This document shows, piece after piece, positions 27,576 through 37,014 of a stretch of DNA of 64,000 bases. The number at the start of each line of letters is the position of its first letter. Within the stretch, counting starts at the first letter, position 1. The notes below the pieces were generated by a model, which worked only from the letters and a program-made list of their open reading frames with translations, made no database searches and had not been told where the DNA came from. The DNA comes from DSXH01 sp020724325 (GTDB lineage Bacteria > Bacteroidota > Ignavibacteria > Ignavibacteriales > Melioribacteraceae), in NCBI GenBank assembly GCA_040756515.1, contig JBFLYW010000003.1, positions 1 to 64,000 of the forward strand, read 5' to 3'. Made by a program: the position numbers and the translations under genes.

Positions 27576-28967
27576 TTATGACATTAAATTTTTGCGAAGT
27601 TGCTTATCGATATTCACTAATATTCCTAATAAAATACCAAACCAGATAATATATGGCCCATATAACCAAGATTCAGTCATCATCATCGAAAATATTATGT
27701 AGATCAAAGCCCATATCGTCATAACAGCGATATGCCATTCGTGCTTAGACCTTGGTAATGTAAGTATTCTCATCAATAGTTTTATTATAGAAAAAATAAA
27801 ACACAGAAATGCCAAGAAACCCAGGATCCCAGTTTCTGTTAATACCTGTAAATATGTAACGTGTGGTGTTCTTCCTTCTACCCACAGTTTATAAAATCCT
27901 TCCGGAATTTGATAATAGTGCTGCGATGTGTGTTTAAAAGCATATACTCCAATTCCGATAAACGGGTGTTCAAAAAAAGAAACTAATGACGTATGCCAAA
28001 TCATCATTCTAGATACAAATGAGTTTTTTCCAACACTTTCAGGGTCATCAGTTAACGTTACAGACTGCTCTGTAATATCTAACCGTTGTTCTATATTAGT
28101 TTCTGTAGTGAAGAATGATAACAATACGATACCACTTATAAATACTATTAGTAAAACCAATATTCTTTTTTTTATAAAAACTTTTTTTGAATTTAAAAAT
28201 AGATATAATACTAGAGTAAAAATTGCAAACAAAGTAGAAACCCATGCATTCCTAGTTTGTGTTAGTATAAGCCCACCGGTTATAATTAAAAAGGGGATTA
28301 CAAATAATATTTTTTTTAGACCATCACTATATAATATTAGAATCAAGGTTAGAACAGTTCCTATACCAGCATAATCAATATAATAAACACCTAATGGTCC
28401 GAATGTTCTGGTTTTGGAAGTTAACCCTAAATAAACAACTATTACGCTGTGTAATAAAGTAACAATAATAAAAACAAGAAATATTTTTTTTATTTTTTCA
28501 CTAGTATCAACTAACAAAGTGGTTGAAAAAAAGATTATCAGTAAAGCTATGATATTAGAAAAATCTCTGATGCTTAATAAGATATTTTGAGAATTTAATA
28601 ATGAAGGAAGAGTGCAAACAACAAATACAATAAGAGATTTCCAGAGTGGATTAGATGTTTTCTTAAAAACTTCTCCATGAAAATTTAAAATGATGCTAAA
28701 AAAAAGCAAAGGTGATAAAATAACTGCTGGATGTACACGTAATAAATATATAAGAGGGAAGAATGAAAGAATTAGAATCGTTTTATATGTAAAATCTGCA
28801 CTATGAATTAGAATAAAAGAAAGCGAAACAAAGAGTAATAAAACCCCGACGAAATAAATTTCATTTCCATTAAATAATAAAATGATTAAAATCACTAACA
28901 GCGAGCAAATTGATATAATAATAAAATAATTGAGGTATGGGAATATATTAGTTTTTGAGAAATTCAA
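27576..28967 (-). CDS. O-antigen ligase/polymerase family membrane protein (WaaL/Wzy-like)
   Basis: A 463-aa protein with 10-12 predicted helices and one large periplasmic loop. The conserved signature of the Wzy_C/WaaL family is seen: RMMIWHTSLVSFFEHPFIGIGVYAFKH, then PHVTYLQVLTETGILGFLAFL (PHV in place of the common PHN). It either polymerises repeat units or ligates the glycan to its acceptor. Sequence alone does not decide which. The only usable start is TTG at 28967, since no ATG occurs in the N-terminal 300 residues. Confidence 0.85.
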   Translation of the reverse strand: MNFSKTNIFPYLNYFIIISICSLLVILIILLFNGNEIYFVGVLLLFVSLSFILIHSADFTYKTILILSFFPLIYLLRVHPAVILSPLLFFSIILNFHGEVFKKTSNPLWKSLIVFVVCTLPSLLNSQNILLSIRDFSNIIALLIIFFSTTLLVDTSEKIKKIFLVFIIVTLLHSVIVVYLGLTSKTRTFGPLGVYYIDYAGIGTVLTLILILYSDGLKKILFVIPFLIITGGLILTQTRNAWVSTLFAIFTLVLYLFLNSKKVFIKKRILVLLIVFISGIVLLSFFTTETNIEQRLDITEQSVTLTDDPESVGKNSFVSRMMIWHTSLVSFFEHPFIGIGVYAFKHTSQHYYQIPEGFYKLWVEGRTPHVTYLQVLTETGILGFLAFLCFIFSIIKLLMRILTLPRSKHEWHIAVMTIWALIYIIFSMMMTESWLYGPYIIWFGILLGILVNIDKQLRKNLMS

Positions 28968-28981
28968 CTGTAAATTAATTT

Positions 28982-30154
28982 TTACTGTTTCTTAAATATT
29001 TTTACAAATGAAAGATTATTCAAGATAATCTTAATTTTAGGGTTAGTTGAAGAAATAATTCTATCTCTCATAATAATCACCATAAATAGTAATGATAAAA
29101 TTAAAACAGTGAACAAAGCCGTTAACAATGCTCTTTGTGGGAAAGCCTTTTTTTTAGCTGGTACACCAACATCTATTACTTTCAAAAAAGGTACATTCTT
29201 TTGTTCATCAAATCTTGCTTGTTCATAAAGAGGTATAATGAAAGTCAGCATTTTATTGTAAATTTCAACATCTCTATAATGACGTAAATACTCCATTGCA
29301 TTCAGGGGCAAATCCTTCAATGCTAATATTATGTTTGATTTCTCTTTACCAGTTTTAATTTCATTTAACTTACTTTCATATTCCTTTACAGAAATTTCTG
29401 CGGATTTTGTAATGGGTGATTCAGAACCATAAAGTTTATTTAGTATTGAATACTCGATTTGTCTTGAAGCCAGCTCGGCTTCTAATTTTGCATAAGCTTC
29501 AAAAGTTGAGCGGGCTTGATCTTCGGCAGCAAAGATTCCGCTCTTTTGCTGATAAAATACTAGAGAATCCTCCGCAAATCTTAGTTTTGTTTTTATTTCT
29601 TCATACCTATTTTCTAAAAACTTTCTATTATCTCTTGATTTAGAAATGTTCAGTTCGACCAATGTTTTATTCAATCTATCAACAATAAAATTTACTATGT
29701 CTGCTGCTGTTTGAGGTGATTTATGACGCATAATAATTTCATAAGCCCCTTCTTTAGTTTCCGCCGCTTGAATAATATTACTTAATTCTTTTATTGTCTC
29801 GTCCATAGTTTCGTAGCCGTATTCTTCAAATAAATTAAATTTATTAATTATTTCTTCTAAATTTGTCCTGCTATAAATAATCGTCGTAAAAATATCGGTA
29901 TCTGTTCCAGACTTTAAACCCGGGATACTCATCGGCAGGTTTGAGAAACTTCTCATAATAGAACCTATTCCACCAATTTGTTCGCTTTCCGATACAACTA
30001 TTAAAGAGCGAGAATCATATTCAACAGGAATAAAGGAGTAGATAGATAAATAGGAAACTATAGGAATTACAATAACCATAATAACAATTAATTTTTTCCA
30101 TTTCGTAAGTATTAATAGATAATCAAGAATATCAAAGCTTCTGTTTTCTACCAT
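28982..30154 (-). CDS. Chain-length determinant/Wzz-type polysaccharide co-polymerase
   Basis: A 390-aa inner-membrane protein with two membrane helices (residues about 24-45 and 345-365) flanking a periplasmic coiled-coil region (YEEIKTKLRFAEDSLVFYQQKSGIFAAEDQARS). The proline-rich VDVGVPAKKKAFPQRA precedes the second helix. No Walker motifs or tyrosine cluster follow, so the kinase part is absent. It controls chain length with the ligase/polymerase and the Wza-like protein next door. I choose ATG 30154 over a TTG 12 bp upstream. Confidence 0.9.
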   Translation of the reverse strand: MVENRSFDILDYLLILTKWKKLIVIMVIVIPIVSYLSIYSFIPVEYDSRSLIVVSESEQIGGIGSIMRSFSNLPMSIPGLKSGTDTDIFTTIIYSRTNLEEIINKFNLFEEYGYETMDETIKELSNIIQAAETKEGAYEIIMRHKSPQTAADIVNFIVDRLNKTLVELNISKSRDNRKFLENRYEEIKTKLRFAEDSLVFYQQKSGIFAAEDQARSTFEAYAKLEAELASRQIEYSILNKLYGSESPITKSAEISVKEYESKLNEIKTGKEKSNIILALKDLPLNAMEYLRHYRDVEIYNKMLTFIIPLYEQARFDEQKNVPFLKVIDVGVPAKKKAFPQRALLTALFTVLILSLLFMVIIMRDRIISSTNPKIKIILNNLSFVKIFKKQ

Positions 30155-30193
30155 AATTAAACTCAATCTAGATCAATTGAATGTAAAAATCGT

Positions 30194-31645
30194 TTATTTC
30201 CAAATTTGTGTAATTAGCAGAACAATTGTTGCAATACCTCCAACAATACTAGCAATTTCTCCAGCACGAGATAAATAAAACCAGGTTGATTTGGGAACAT
30301 CTTTTGGCACGTAAATATAATCGCCTGGTTCAATGCTTAACTTTTCTTTTTGCTCAGTAATCCAGTTTTTTTCTTTCTTTTTAATAACAACTGTTTCATC
30401 ACTATTGCGCGCTCTTTCTGTTAAACCACCAGCCATATCTAAATAATATTTATAATCTTTACCTGAATTGTACTTTACAAAACCTGTTTTTGCAACCTGT
30501 CCAAAAACATAAACATAGTCAAACTTTGCTGGAATAAGAATAATATCCCCTTCTTTAACAATAAACTTACTTTCATCATTGTCTGGGTTAGTAACCTTTG
30601 AAAAATCAATTATACTTCCAGTGTCTAAAACTCGTAACAAATTATCGACATTAAAAAATAAAGAATCCTCAACTGTTAAATTTGATAATCGGAGCATTTC
30701 TAAAAGTTGTTTTTGTTGTTTTAATTTTATTTGAAATTCTGGTTGTAAAATTTCCGAAGCGTTAGTAGTATAACTTTGGAAGATTTCATTCTTTTTTAAG
30801 ATTTCAAGAGAGTTAAAACCTCTTATTAATTCCGAATTGGATAAATCTGCACCAGTCTTAAATCCCCCGGCCTTATTAATAACATCTAAAATAGTCGTTG
30901 AACTTTTTGTAATATAAACAAATCCTGGATATTGAACCTCGCCAAGAATTAGTACTTTATAATTTTTTATTTCATTTTCATTTGCAAGGATTCTAATTCT
31001 ATCTCCCCTTTTTAGTTTTATATTCTCGTCGATTTTCAATTTTATAATTTCTTCATTCTCTCCAGAATTGTCTAGTCTCGAAATTTCGACATATAAAATA
31101 TTTTCATAAACAGGATTAAGACCACCGGCAAAGAGCAGAGCATCTGAAAGTAAATCACCTTCTACGAACTGGAATTTTGTAGCCTTATTTACTGCACCCG
31201 AAATATCTACCACATCTTTTATTTTATCATATGATGGAAATATTATTAAGTCATCTTGTATAAGATATGGATTATTCTTAAAATCCCCGGTGAAGCGAAA
31301 TTTTAATAAGTCGATGAAATGGGTTTCGCCATTTGTACGTTTTAAAATGATATTTCTCAAAGCGTAGTCATTTATATCAGCAGAAACCTTATTGAGTACA
31401 TTATTTTGGTCTGGATTTCGAAATCTATACTGCTGAGTTTGAATAATAATTGAAGTAATAAAGTGATCTAATCTTTGAATTTTGCTTGAAGTAAAAGAAC
31501 CATTAACAATAAAATCTCCGCCAATAGTTACACTTATAGGCTGGGTTAATAATAAATTTGATTGCCTATTTATATTCTGTTCATTCTCTTGAGCAAAATG
31601 TGAAGCTAAAAGCAAAAATAAAAATAAAACAACTTTCTTTTTCAT
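30194..31645 (-). CDS. SLBB-domain polysaccharide export protein (Wza-like)
   Basis: A 483-aa secreted protein with a signal peptide (KKKVVLFLFLLLASHFAQE). It has an N-terminal polysaccharide export-type segment (LLTQPISVTIGGDFIVNGSF) and SLBB modules (VDISGAVNKATKFQFVEGDLLSDALLFAGGL, VLILGEVQYPGFVYITKSSTTILDVINKAGGF, VYVFGQVAKTGFVKYNSGKDYKYYLDMAGGL). A C-terminal hydrophobic helix (GGIATIVLLITQIW) follows. No lipobox cysteine is visible. It is the outer-membrane export channel candidate, partner of the Wzz-type gene 28 bp away. Confidence 0.88.
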   Translation of the reverse strand: MKKKVVLFLFLLLASHFAQENEQNINRQSNLLLTQPISVTIGGDFIVNGSFTSSKIQRLDHFITSIIIQTQQYRFRNPDQNNVLNKVSADINDYALRNIILKRTNGETHFIDLLKFRFTGDFKNNPYLIQDDLIIFPSYDKIKDVVDISGAVNKATKFQFVEGDLLSDALLFAGGLNPVYENILYVEISRLDNSGENEEIIKLKIDENIKLKRGDRIRILANENEIKNYKVLILGEVQYPGFVYITKSSTTILDVINKAGGFKTGADLSNSELIRGFNSLEILKKNEIFQSYTTNASEILQPEFQIKLKQQKQLLEMLRLSNLTVEDSLFFNVDNLLRVLDTGSIIDFSKVTNPDNDESKFIVKEGDIILIPAKFDYVYVFGQVAKTGFVKYNSGKDYKYYLDMAGGLTERARNSDETVVIKKKEKNWITEQKEKLSIEPGDYIYVPKDVPKSTWFYLSRAGEIASIVGGIATIVLLITQIWK

Positions 31646-31661
31646 TTTCGAATTGAGTTTT

Positions 31662-32675
31662 TTAATGAATATTATATTGCGCGTATAAATAGTCTTTATA
31701 CTTTTCGGTAATTATACTTTTCCACCAGGGTCTATTAGCAAGATACCAATCAATTGTCTGATCAATAGCTTTCTCAAAATCGAATTCAGGTTTCCAGCCA
31801 AGTTGGTTCTGGATTTTAGAAGAATCAATTGCATATCTTCTATCGTGACCGGGACGGTCTTTAACATACTGAATTAAACTATCCGGCTTCTCTAATTTAG
31901 TTAAAATCAGTTTAACAATATCAATATTTTTCATTTCGCGGCTCGCACCAATATTATAAACATGTCCCGGCACTCCCTTATACAAAACTGTTTCAATGGC
32001 TTTATTATGGTCTAGTACATAAACCCAATCTCTTACATTTAATCCGTCGCCATAAACCGGTAACTTTTTGTTCTGAAGAGCATTAATGATCATCAGCGGA
32101 ATTAATTTTTCCGGGAACTGATAAGGTCCGTAATTATTTGAACAGCGAGTTATAACTATCGGCAAATCGAATGTATGATGAAATGAGAGAGTCATTAAAT
32201 CTGCAGCAGCTTTGCTGGAAGAATAAGGACTATTAGGAGATAACGGTGTTTCTTCAGTGAATAATCCTGTAGGACCTAAACTGCCATAGACTTCGTCGGT
32301 TGATATCTGAACAAACTTTTGAATTCCGTAACGTCTGGAAGCCTCCAGCAGAACATTAGTGCCAAGAACATTTGTAATATAAAAAACTTCAGAACCTAGT
32401 ATACTTCTATCTACATGAGATTCGGCTGCAAAATTTATTACATAATCAAAAGAAAATTTTTTGAACAGGAAATCCACAAGCTCGTTATTGTTAATATCAC
32501 CTTTAACAAAAAAATAGTTTTGGTGGTTTTCAAAATCAATTAAGTTTTCGAGATTACCTGCATAGGTAAGTTTATCCAGATTTACAATGAATAAGTCATC
32601 GCGCATAGATAAAATGTATCTAATAAAATTACTTCCTATAAATCCAGCTCCACCTGTTACAAGAATTTTTTTCAT
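31662..32675 (-). CDS. rfbB: dTDP-glucose 4,6-dehydratase
   Basis: A 337-aa extended SDR of standard length that converts dTDP-glucose to dTDP-4-keto-6-deoxyglucose, the precursor of dTDP-rhamnose and other deoxysugars. Visible are the NAD motif GGAGFIGSNFIRYI, AAESHVDRSI, the catalytic triad region QISTDEVYGSL, the YxxxK in PYSSSKAAADLM, and RCSNNYGPYQFPEKLIPL. No rfbA, rfbC or rfbD lies in this window, so those must be elsewhere. It ends the glycan locus. Confidence 0.97.
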   Translation of the reverse strand: MKKILVTGGAGFIGSNFIRYILSMRDDLFIVNLDKLTYAGNLENLIDFENHQNYFFVKGDINNNELVDFLFKKFSFDYVINFAAESHVDRSILGSEVFYITNVLGTNVLLEASRRYGIQKFVQISTDEVYGSLGPTGLFTEETPLSPNSPYSSSKAAADLMTLSFHHTFDLPIVITRCSNNYGPYQFPEKLIPLMIINALQNKKLPVYGDGLNVRDWVYVLDHNKAIETVLYKGVPGHVYNIGASREMKNIDIVKLILTKLEKPDSLIQYVKDRPGHDRRYAIDSSKIQNQLGWKPEFDFEKAIDQTIDWYLANRPWWKSIITEKYKDYLYAQYNIH

Positions 32676-32681
32676 ATTGAA

Positions 32682-33422
32682 TTAAAAAGCAAAGAATCCG
32701 AAATAGATTCCGGTTTGAATAAAGAAATTATTGGAAGTTAGTTCACTATAGACTCCACTTATTTTTCTATCATTATTAACTTTCCAACTGTCATTAAAAT
32801 TAAATATGTAACCACCGCCAATTCGTAATGCAACAAATCTGTTAATCGGAACATCAAGATTAATTGTAGGGACAACAGTAAAAAATGTGTTAGAAATTTC
32901 ATAATTAACATCATCGTGCATAGTATTTCCGGGAGCAGTTACTTTGCCCCAGATACTTCCCCAGGTATAATCATTTTTGTTCTGATAAATCTCAATACTC
33001 TGTGAGCCGGCTCCAACAATAGCACCAACAGAGACGGCGATATACTTTATAAATGGCAAAGTATATTCAACCGTAACACCGCCGAGTCCAAAATTATATT
33101 CAACTTCGCGGTTGTAACCTTTTACAACTCCTTTACTATTAGTAGAGCCACCAATACCAATTCCGCCCAATCTCAGGTTATCAATTAACATAATGTATGC
33201 GTATCCGCCGCCGCCCCATAGAAACATTCCAGAACCAGATAACTCCTTTAAACCCATTTTTCTTACTTCAACATTTATAGGATCTAGATTAGGAAAAACA
33301 AATGATGGATTAAATCCGCCGGCTAAACCAAAACGAGCAACCCAGCCAACATCTTCTCCTTCTTGTGCAAATGAGGTTTCTACAAATAGGAGCAGGAATA
33401 AAACTGATAATAATTTTTTCAT
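32682..33422 (-). CDS. Outer-membrane beta-barrel protein, function unknown
   Basis: A 246-aa protein with a signal peptide (MKKLLSVLFLLLFVETSFAQE). Alternating glycine-rich and aromatic strands follow (GLAGGFNPSFVF, GMFLWGGGGYAYIML, RLGGIGIGGS, VEYNFGLGGVTVEYTL, AVSVGAIVGAGS, ALRIGGGYIFNF), ending FFIQTGIYFGFFAF. The terminal aromatic residue is the usual barrel-assembly signal. No enzymatic motif is visible. It lies between the glycan locus and the terminator of the dcw operon. Confidence 0.75.
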   Translation of the reverse strand: MKKLLSVLFLLLFVETSFAQEGEDVGWVARFGLAGGFNPSFVFPNLDPINVEVRKMGLKELSGSGMFLWGGGGYAYIMLIDNLRLGGIGIGGSTNSKGVVKGYNREVEYNFGLGGVTVEYTLPFIKYIAVSVGAIVGAGSQSIEIYQNKNDYTWGSIWGKVTAPGNTMHDDVNYEISNTFFTVVPTINLDVPINRFVALRIGGGYIFNFNDSWKVNNDRKISGVYSELTSNNFFIQTGIYFGFFAF

Positions 33423-33509
33423 GGAGGTTTATTTTTTTTGTGGGCACAAGTTAGTAATTAAGAAGTTAAAAGAAAATAGCATTAAGTCCCCCAAAAAAGT
33501 AATCCTTAG

Positions 33510-33579
33510 AATAAAAACGGCTGCATTGATTTTCTATTAATCCGCTCGTCACCACAACAAGGGAAAATCAAATACAGCC
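33510..33579 (-). terminator. Intrinsic terminator of the dcw operon
   Basis: Read on the minus strand, a 16-17-bp imperfect stem (GGCTGTATTTGATTTTC at 33579-33563, GAAAATCAATGCAGCC at 33534-33519) with a 28-nt loop is followed by GTTTTTATT. It lies downstream of ftsZ and 97 bp before the next gene's start, where a rho-independent terminator for a 16-kb operon is expected. Confidence 0.75.
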
Positions 33580-33703
33580 CTTTACAATTTTTCCGTTCTA
33601 TGCCGGAACAGAAATAAATATTCTTTAACAGACTTAAAGAATAAGCGCAAGAAACATAATACTAAGTAAAATGAATCTTAACATTTTATTCATGCTTAAA
33701 ATC

Positions 33704-34984
33704 TTAATCCATTATTTTTCTTAAGAACGAAGAACTATCTTCTTCATCAAGTTTGGATTCAGTATAACCATTCTCTTCGTCAACATATAAACCAGCATCT
33801 GTTTTGTATCCGCTCTGAATTATTGAGTCATCCGGAAATAGTTCTGGATCATTCCCTTTTGGTCTATATCTGAGTATAGTAGGAACATTCAAATCTGCAT
33901 TTTGGTCAACTTCCATTTTACCTTTAACAAATCCCGCAACAGTAACAGCTTTCTTTTCTTTAACTTTTTCTTCCTTCTCTTTTTTAATATTACTTATAGT
34001 TTTGGAAACCAGATCGGAACCAAATCCGGTTGCTATTACAGTGTACGAGATATACTCTGTCATTTCCTCTTTGTTAACAAGTCCGAATATTATATTAGCT
34101 TCTTCACCAGCCGCTTCGTAGATAACTTTATTGCCTTCTTCAATTTCCTGCATAGTCATACTGGAAGAGCCGGAAACATTAAGAAGAATATTCTTAGCAC
34201 CTTTAATAGAAATCCCTTCGAGTAAAGGCGACGAGATTGCTTTTTGAGCAGCTTCGATAGCCCGGTTTTCTCCGCTTGCAATTCCGCATCCCATTAAAGC
34301 TTTACCACTTTCTTTCATTACGGTTCTTACATCTGCAAAGTCAACATTAATTATTCCTGTAATCGTAATAATATCAGCAATACCTCTTGTAGCTTCGTAA
34401 AGAACCTCGTTTGGTTTATCGAATGCTGCGCGGGCAGCAGTAGAGCTATCAAGTATGCTTAAAATTCTTCCGTTAGGAATAACAATTAAACTATCTACAT
34501 ATTGTTTTAATTCCTTAATTCCATCTTCAGCATTCTTCATTCTTTGTTTACCTTCCCAGGCAAAGGGTTTAGTAACAATACCAATAACCAAAGCGCCTAA
34601 GCTTTTAGCAATTGATGCAACAATAGGAGCGCCGCCGGTTCCGGTTCCACCGCCCATTCCAGCGGTAACAAAAACCATATCGCTTCCTTCTAAAATGTGA
34701 GTAAGTTTTTCGCGGTCTTCTTCTATAGCTTTTTTGCCAACGTTAGGATCAGCACCAGCTCCTAATCCGCGTGTAACATTAGTCCCTACCTGAACTTTGT
34801 GCAAAGCAAGACTGCATTCAAGGACCTGAGAATCGGTGTTAACAGCAACATATTCAACACCGTTCAGACCTTTTTTAATCATGCTGTCAATCGCATTACA
34901 TCCCCCGCCTCCAACTCCAACAACTTTAATTTGAGCAGAAAGTTTTTTAGGTTTTTCCGTATCGAGCGTAACGAATTTAAGCAT
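33704..34984 (-). CDS. ftsZ: Cell division protein FtsZ
   Basis: A 426-aa tubulin-like GTPase that forms the Z ring. Present are the N-terminal VVGVGGGGCNAIDSMI, the tubulin signature GMGGGTGTGGAPIVASI, NVDFADV(R)TVM in the T7 loop, and SGSSSMTMQEIEE. A long linker ends in a short C-terminal peptide SSSFLRKIMD, which keeps the FLRK core used to bind FtsA. A strong SD (AGGAGG) lies 5 bp before the ATG. It is the last gene of the dcw operon. Confidence 0.98.
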   Translation of the reverse strand: MLKFVTLDTEKPKKLSAQIKVVGVGGGGCNAIDSMIKKGLNGVEYVAVNTDSQVLECSLALHKVQVGTNVTRGLGAGADPNVGKKAIEEDREKLTHILEGSDMVFVTAGMGGGTGTGGAPIVASIAKSLGALVIGIVTKPFAWEGKQRMKNAEDGIKELKQYVDSLIVIPNGRILSILDSSTAARAAFDKPNEVLYEATRGIADIITITGIINVDFADVRTVMKESGKALMGCGIASGENRAIEAAQKAISSPLLEGISIKGAKNILLNVSGSSSMTMQEIEEGNKVIYEAAGEEANIIFGLVNKEEMTEYISYTVIATGFGSDLVSKTISNIKKEKEEKVKEKKAVTVAGFVKGKMEVDQNADLNVPTILRYRPKGNDPELFPDDSIIQSGYKTDAGLYVDEENGYTESKLDEEDSSSFLRKIMD

Positions 34985-35008
34985 ATAACCTCCTTGTTGT
35001 GGTATTAT

Positions 35009-36247
35009 TTATAGTTTTTCAAAAAAATCTTGTACTTTTTTAAAAGCTTTTCCAAAGTCAATTTTCTTTGTTGTTTTTTTAACGGTTGTGAATTCATCTG
35101 CAGAAGATTTTCCTGGAATTCCTTTAATTAACCCGGCTACGGTAGCAAACTCGGGGCTTTCAACTTCGTTAGATAAGCCCGAACCTAATTCAAGCGGGAC
35201 ACCAATTCTAGCCGGTAAGCCGAAAACATCTTCTGCTAATTCGGTACAACCTTTAAGAAGTGAGCCGCCGCCGGTTAGAACAACACCGGCTTTAATTTTA
35301 TTTTTAAATCCGCTGTTACGTAATTCATTTTCTATTAAAGAAAATAATTCGCGCATCCTTACACTTATTATTTGTGTAAGAAGCGTAACGGGAATTTTAA
35401 TATTTCCACGAGCACCAACACCTTTAATAAAAACATCTTCATCTTTCACAATTGCTGTTTCTATTGCATAGCCATATTCTTTTTTAAGTTTTTCTGCATC
35501 GGTTGTAACAATTCCTAAAGTTTCACGGATATCATTTGTAACCTGATTACCGGCAACACCAATAACTTTTGTATGTTTTATTGCTTTCTTATGATAGATT
35601 GCTATATCTGAGGTTCCACCGCCAATATCGATCAATAAAATTCCGAGGTCCTTTTCATTGTCTTCCAGAACTGAAAGACTTGAAGCTACTGGTTGAAGGA
35701 TATAATCCTTTACCAGGTAACCGGCTCTTTCAACAGATTTTTTTATGTTTTGAATTGCCGGAACGGATGCAAGAACAACATGATTTACAGCTTCAAGCCG
35801 CTGTCCGCACATTCCAATCGGGTCTTCTATTCCGCCTTGATAATCAACAAAATATTCTTCGGGAATTATGTGAAGTATCTGACGGTCTGAAGGAATTCTT
35901 ATGGTAAGCACATCAGACTTTAATCGTTCCAAGTCGCTTGCAGCAATTTCATTTTCAGGATTATTGATAGTAACATAATTTCTATGACGAAGACTTGTAA
36001 TATGTTCGCCGGCAACACCAACGTTTAATTCTTTTACAGTAATTCCAGCTCTGTTAGAGGCAATGTTCATGGCTTCTTTAATTGCATCTGCGGTCTTAGA
36101 AATATTTGCTACAAGTCCTCTATTCAATCCTTCAGAAGGTGCAACACCAAAACCAAGAATATTAATTGTGTTATCCATTTTTTCTGCAATTACCGCGCAT
36201 ACTTTTGTTGTTCCTAAATCCAAACCGGCTATAATATTTTTCTTCAT
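35009..36247 (-). CDS. ftsA: Cell division protein FtsA
   Basis: A 412-aa actin-like protein that tethers FtsZ to the membrane. ATPase motifs are AGLDLGTTKVCAVIAE, LLIDIGGGTSDIAIY and GVVLTGGGSLLKGCTELAEDVF. The SHS2/1C domain lies around residues 85-165. The C-terminal KIDFGKAFKKVQDFFEKL is a plausible amphipathic membrane helix. The SD AGGGG precedes the ATG, and the start overlaps the ftsQ stop by 4 bp. Confidence 0.97.
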   Translation of the reverse strand: MKKNIIAGLDLGTTKVCAVIAEKMDNTINILGFGVAPSEGLNRGLVANISKTADAIKEAMNIASNRAGITVKELNVGVAGEHITSLRHRNYVTINNPENEIAASDLERLKSDVLTIRIPSDRQILHIIPEEYFVDYQGGIEDPIGMCGQRLEAVNHVVLASVPAIQNIKKSVERAGYLVKDYILQPVASSLSVLEDNEKDLGILLIDIGGGTSDIAIYHKKAIKHTKVIGVAGNQVTNDIRETLGIVTTDAEKLKKEYGYAIETAIVKDEDVFIKGVGARGNIKIPVTLLTQIISVRMRELFSLIENELRNSGFKNKIKAGVVLTGGGSLLKGCTELAEDVFGLPARIGVPLELGSGLSNEVESPEFATVAGLIKGIPGKSSADEFTTVKKTTKKIDFGKAFKKVQDFFEKL

Positions 36248-37014
36248 GATTTTTTATTCCCCTCTGTTGAGGTTTCTTGAATTCCTAAATAAACATGTCC
36301 GGAGTATCTTAGATCGACATATTCCATAATATTATTTATTTCTTTTCCTTTCAGATAAGTCCACAGATTGTTAAAGTAAATAGTTTTTCTTACTTCGCTT
36401 CCCCTTCCAATTATTACAGGATAGTTTAATGAGGAAAAATAAAGAGTGATATCATCGCCATTTTGCAAATCGACAACATTTAGAGCATCATACAATTCGG
36501 GATTGATAAGTTTAACAGTGGAAATAATTTTTGCTGCTGTAACTAAGTCATAATTATTTCTATAGAATTTTTTTGGTTCGGCTTTTTCGAGAAGCGGATT
36601 CGAAATAAACGGGTAATCAATCTTTCTGGTTTGCGCAAGTAGCGGAATCAATTGAAGATCTTCAGTCAATAAATATTGGGCGTTGTTGAACAGGACTATC
36701 GATTCAAATTCTTTTTCTAAAATTCTAACCGATACTTTTCCGCTTCCTTCATAAATTACATCAGTTTTTGCAACATAGGGATGTTTTTGAATTCTGTCTT
36801 GAATCACCTGTATCGTAATATTAGGATACTGGCTTTTATCCAGAAGGTTTGCGAATTCAAAATACTGTTCTTTCGAAAGGTGAATATTTCCCTCAAGCAA
36901 AATTATTTCTACTTTGATTGAATCGGATTTCTGCAAGGTAATGGTAAAGTAAGCCAGTAATCCGAACAAGATACTCATAATAGACAGATTAAATATTTTT
37001 TGTTTTCTGGTCAT
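36244..37014 (-). CDS. ftsQ: Cell division protein FtsQ/DivIB
   Basis: A 256-aa bitopic protein with one N-terminal helix (residues 8-28), a POTRA domain (IKVEIILLEGNIHLSKEQYF, IQDRIQKHPYVAKTDVIYEGSGKVSVRILEKE) and a periplasmic beta domain (ALNVVDLQNGDDITLYFSSLNYPVIIGRG). It connects early and late divisome proteins. It overlaps murC by 1 bp and ftsA by 4 bp. Sequence identity in this family is low, so the call rests on topology, motif order and position. Confidence 0.9.
   Translation of the reverse strand: MTRKQKIFNLSIMSILFGLLAYFTITLQKSDSIKVEIILLEGNIHLSKEQYFEFANLLDKSQYPNITIQVIQDRIQKHPYVAKTDVIYEGSGKVSVRILEKEFESIVLFNNAQYLLTEDLQLIPLLAQTRKIDYPFISNPLLEKAEPKKFYRNNYDLVTAAKIISTVKLINPELYDALNVVDLQNGDDITLYFSSLNYPVIIGRGSEVRKTIYFNNLWTYLKGKEINNIMEYVDLRYSGHVYLGIQETSTEGNKKS

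Noticed and set aside
30155..30166. Longer TTG start of the Wzz-like gene
   Set aside because: The extra four residues have no family support, and the ATG at 30154 fits the usual start before the first helix.
33634..33693. 19-codon hydrophobic frame just downstream of ftsZ (MNKMLRFILLSIMFLALIL)
   Set aside because: It could be a small membrane peptide, but it has no clear ribosome binding site and no conservation evidence.
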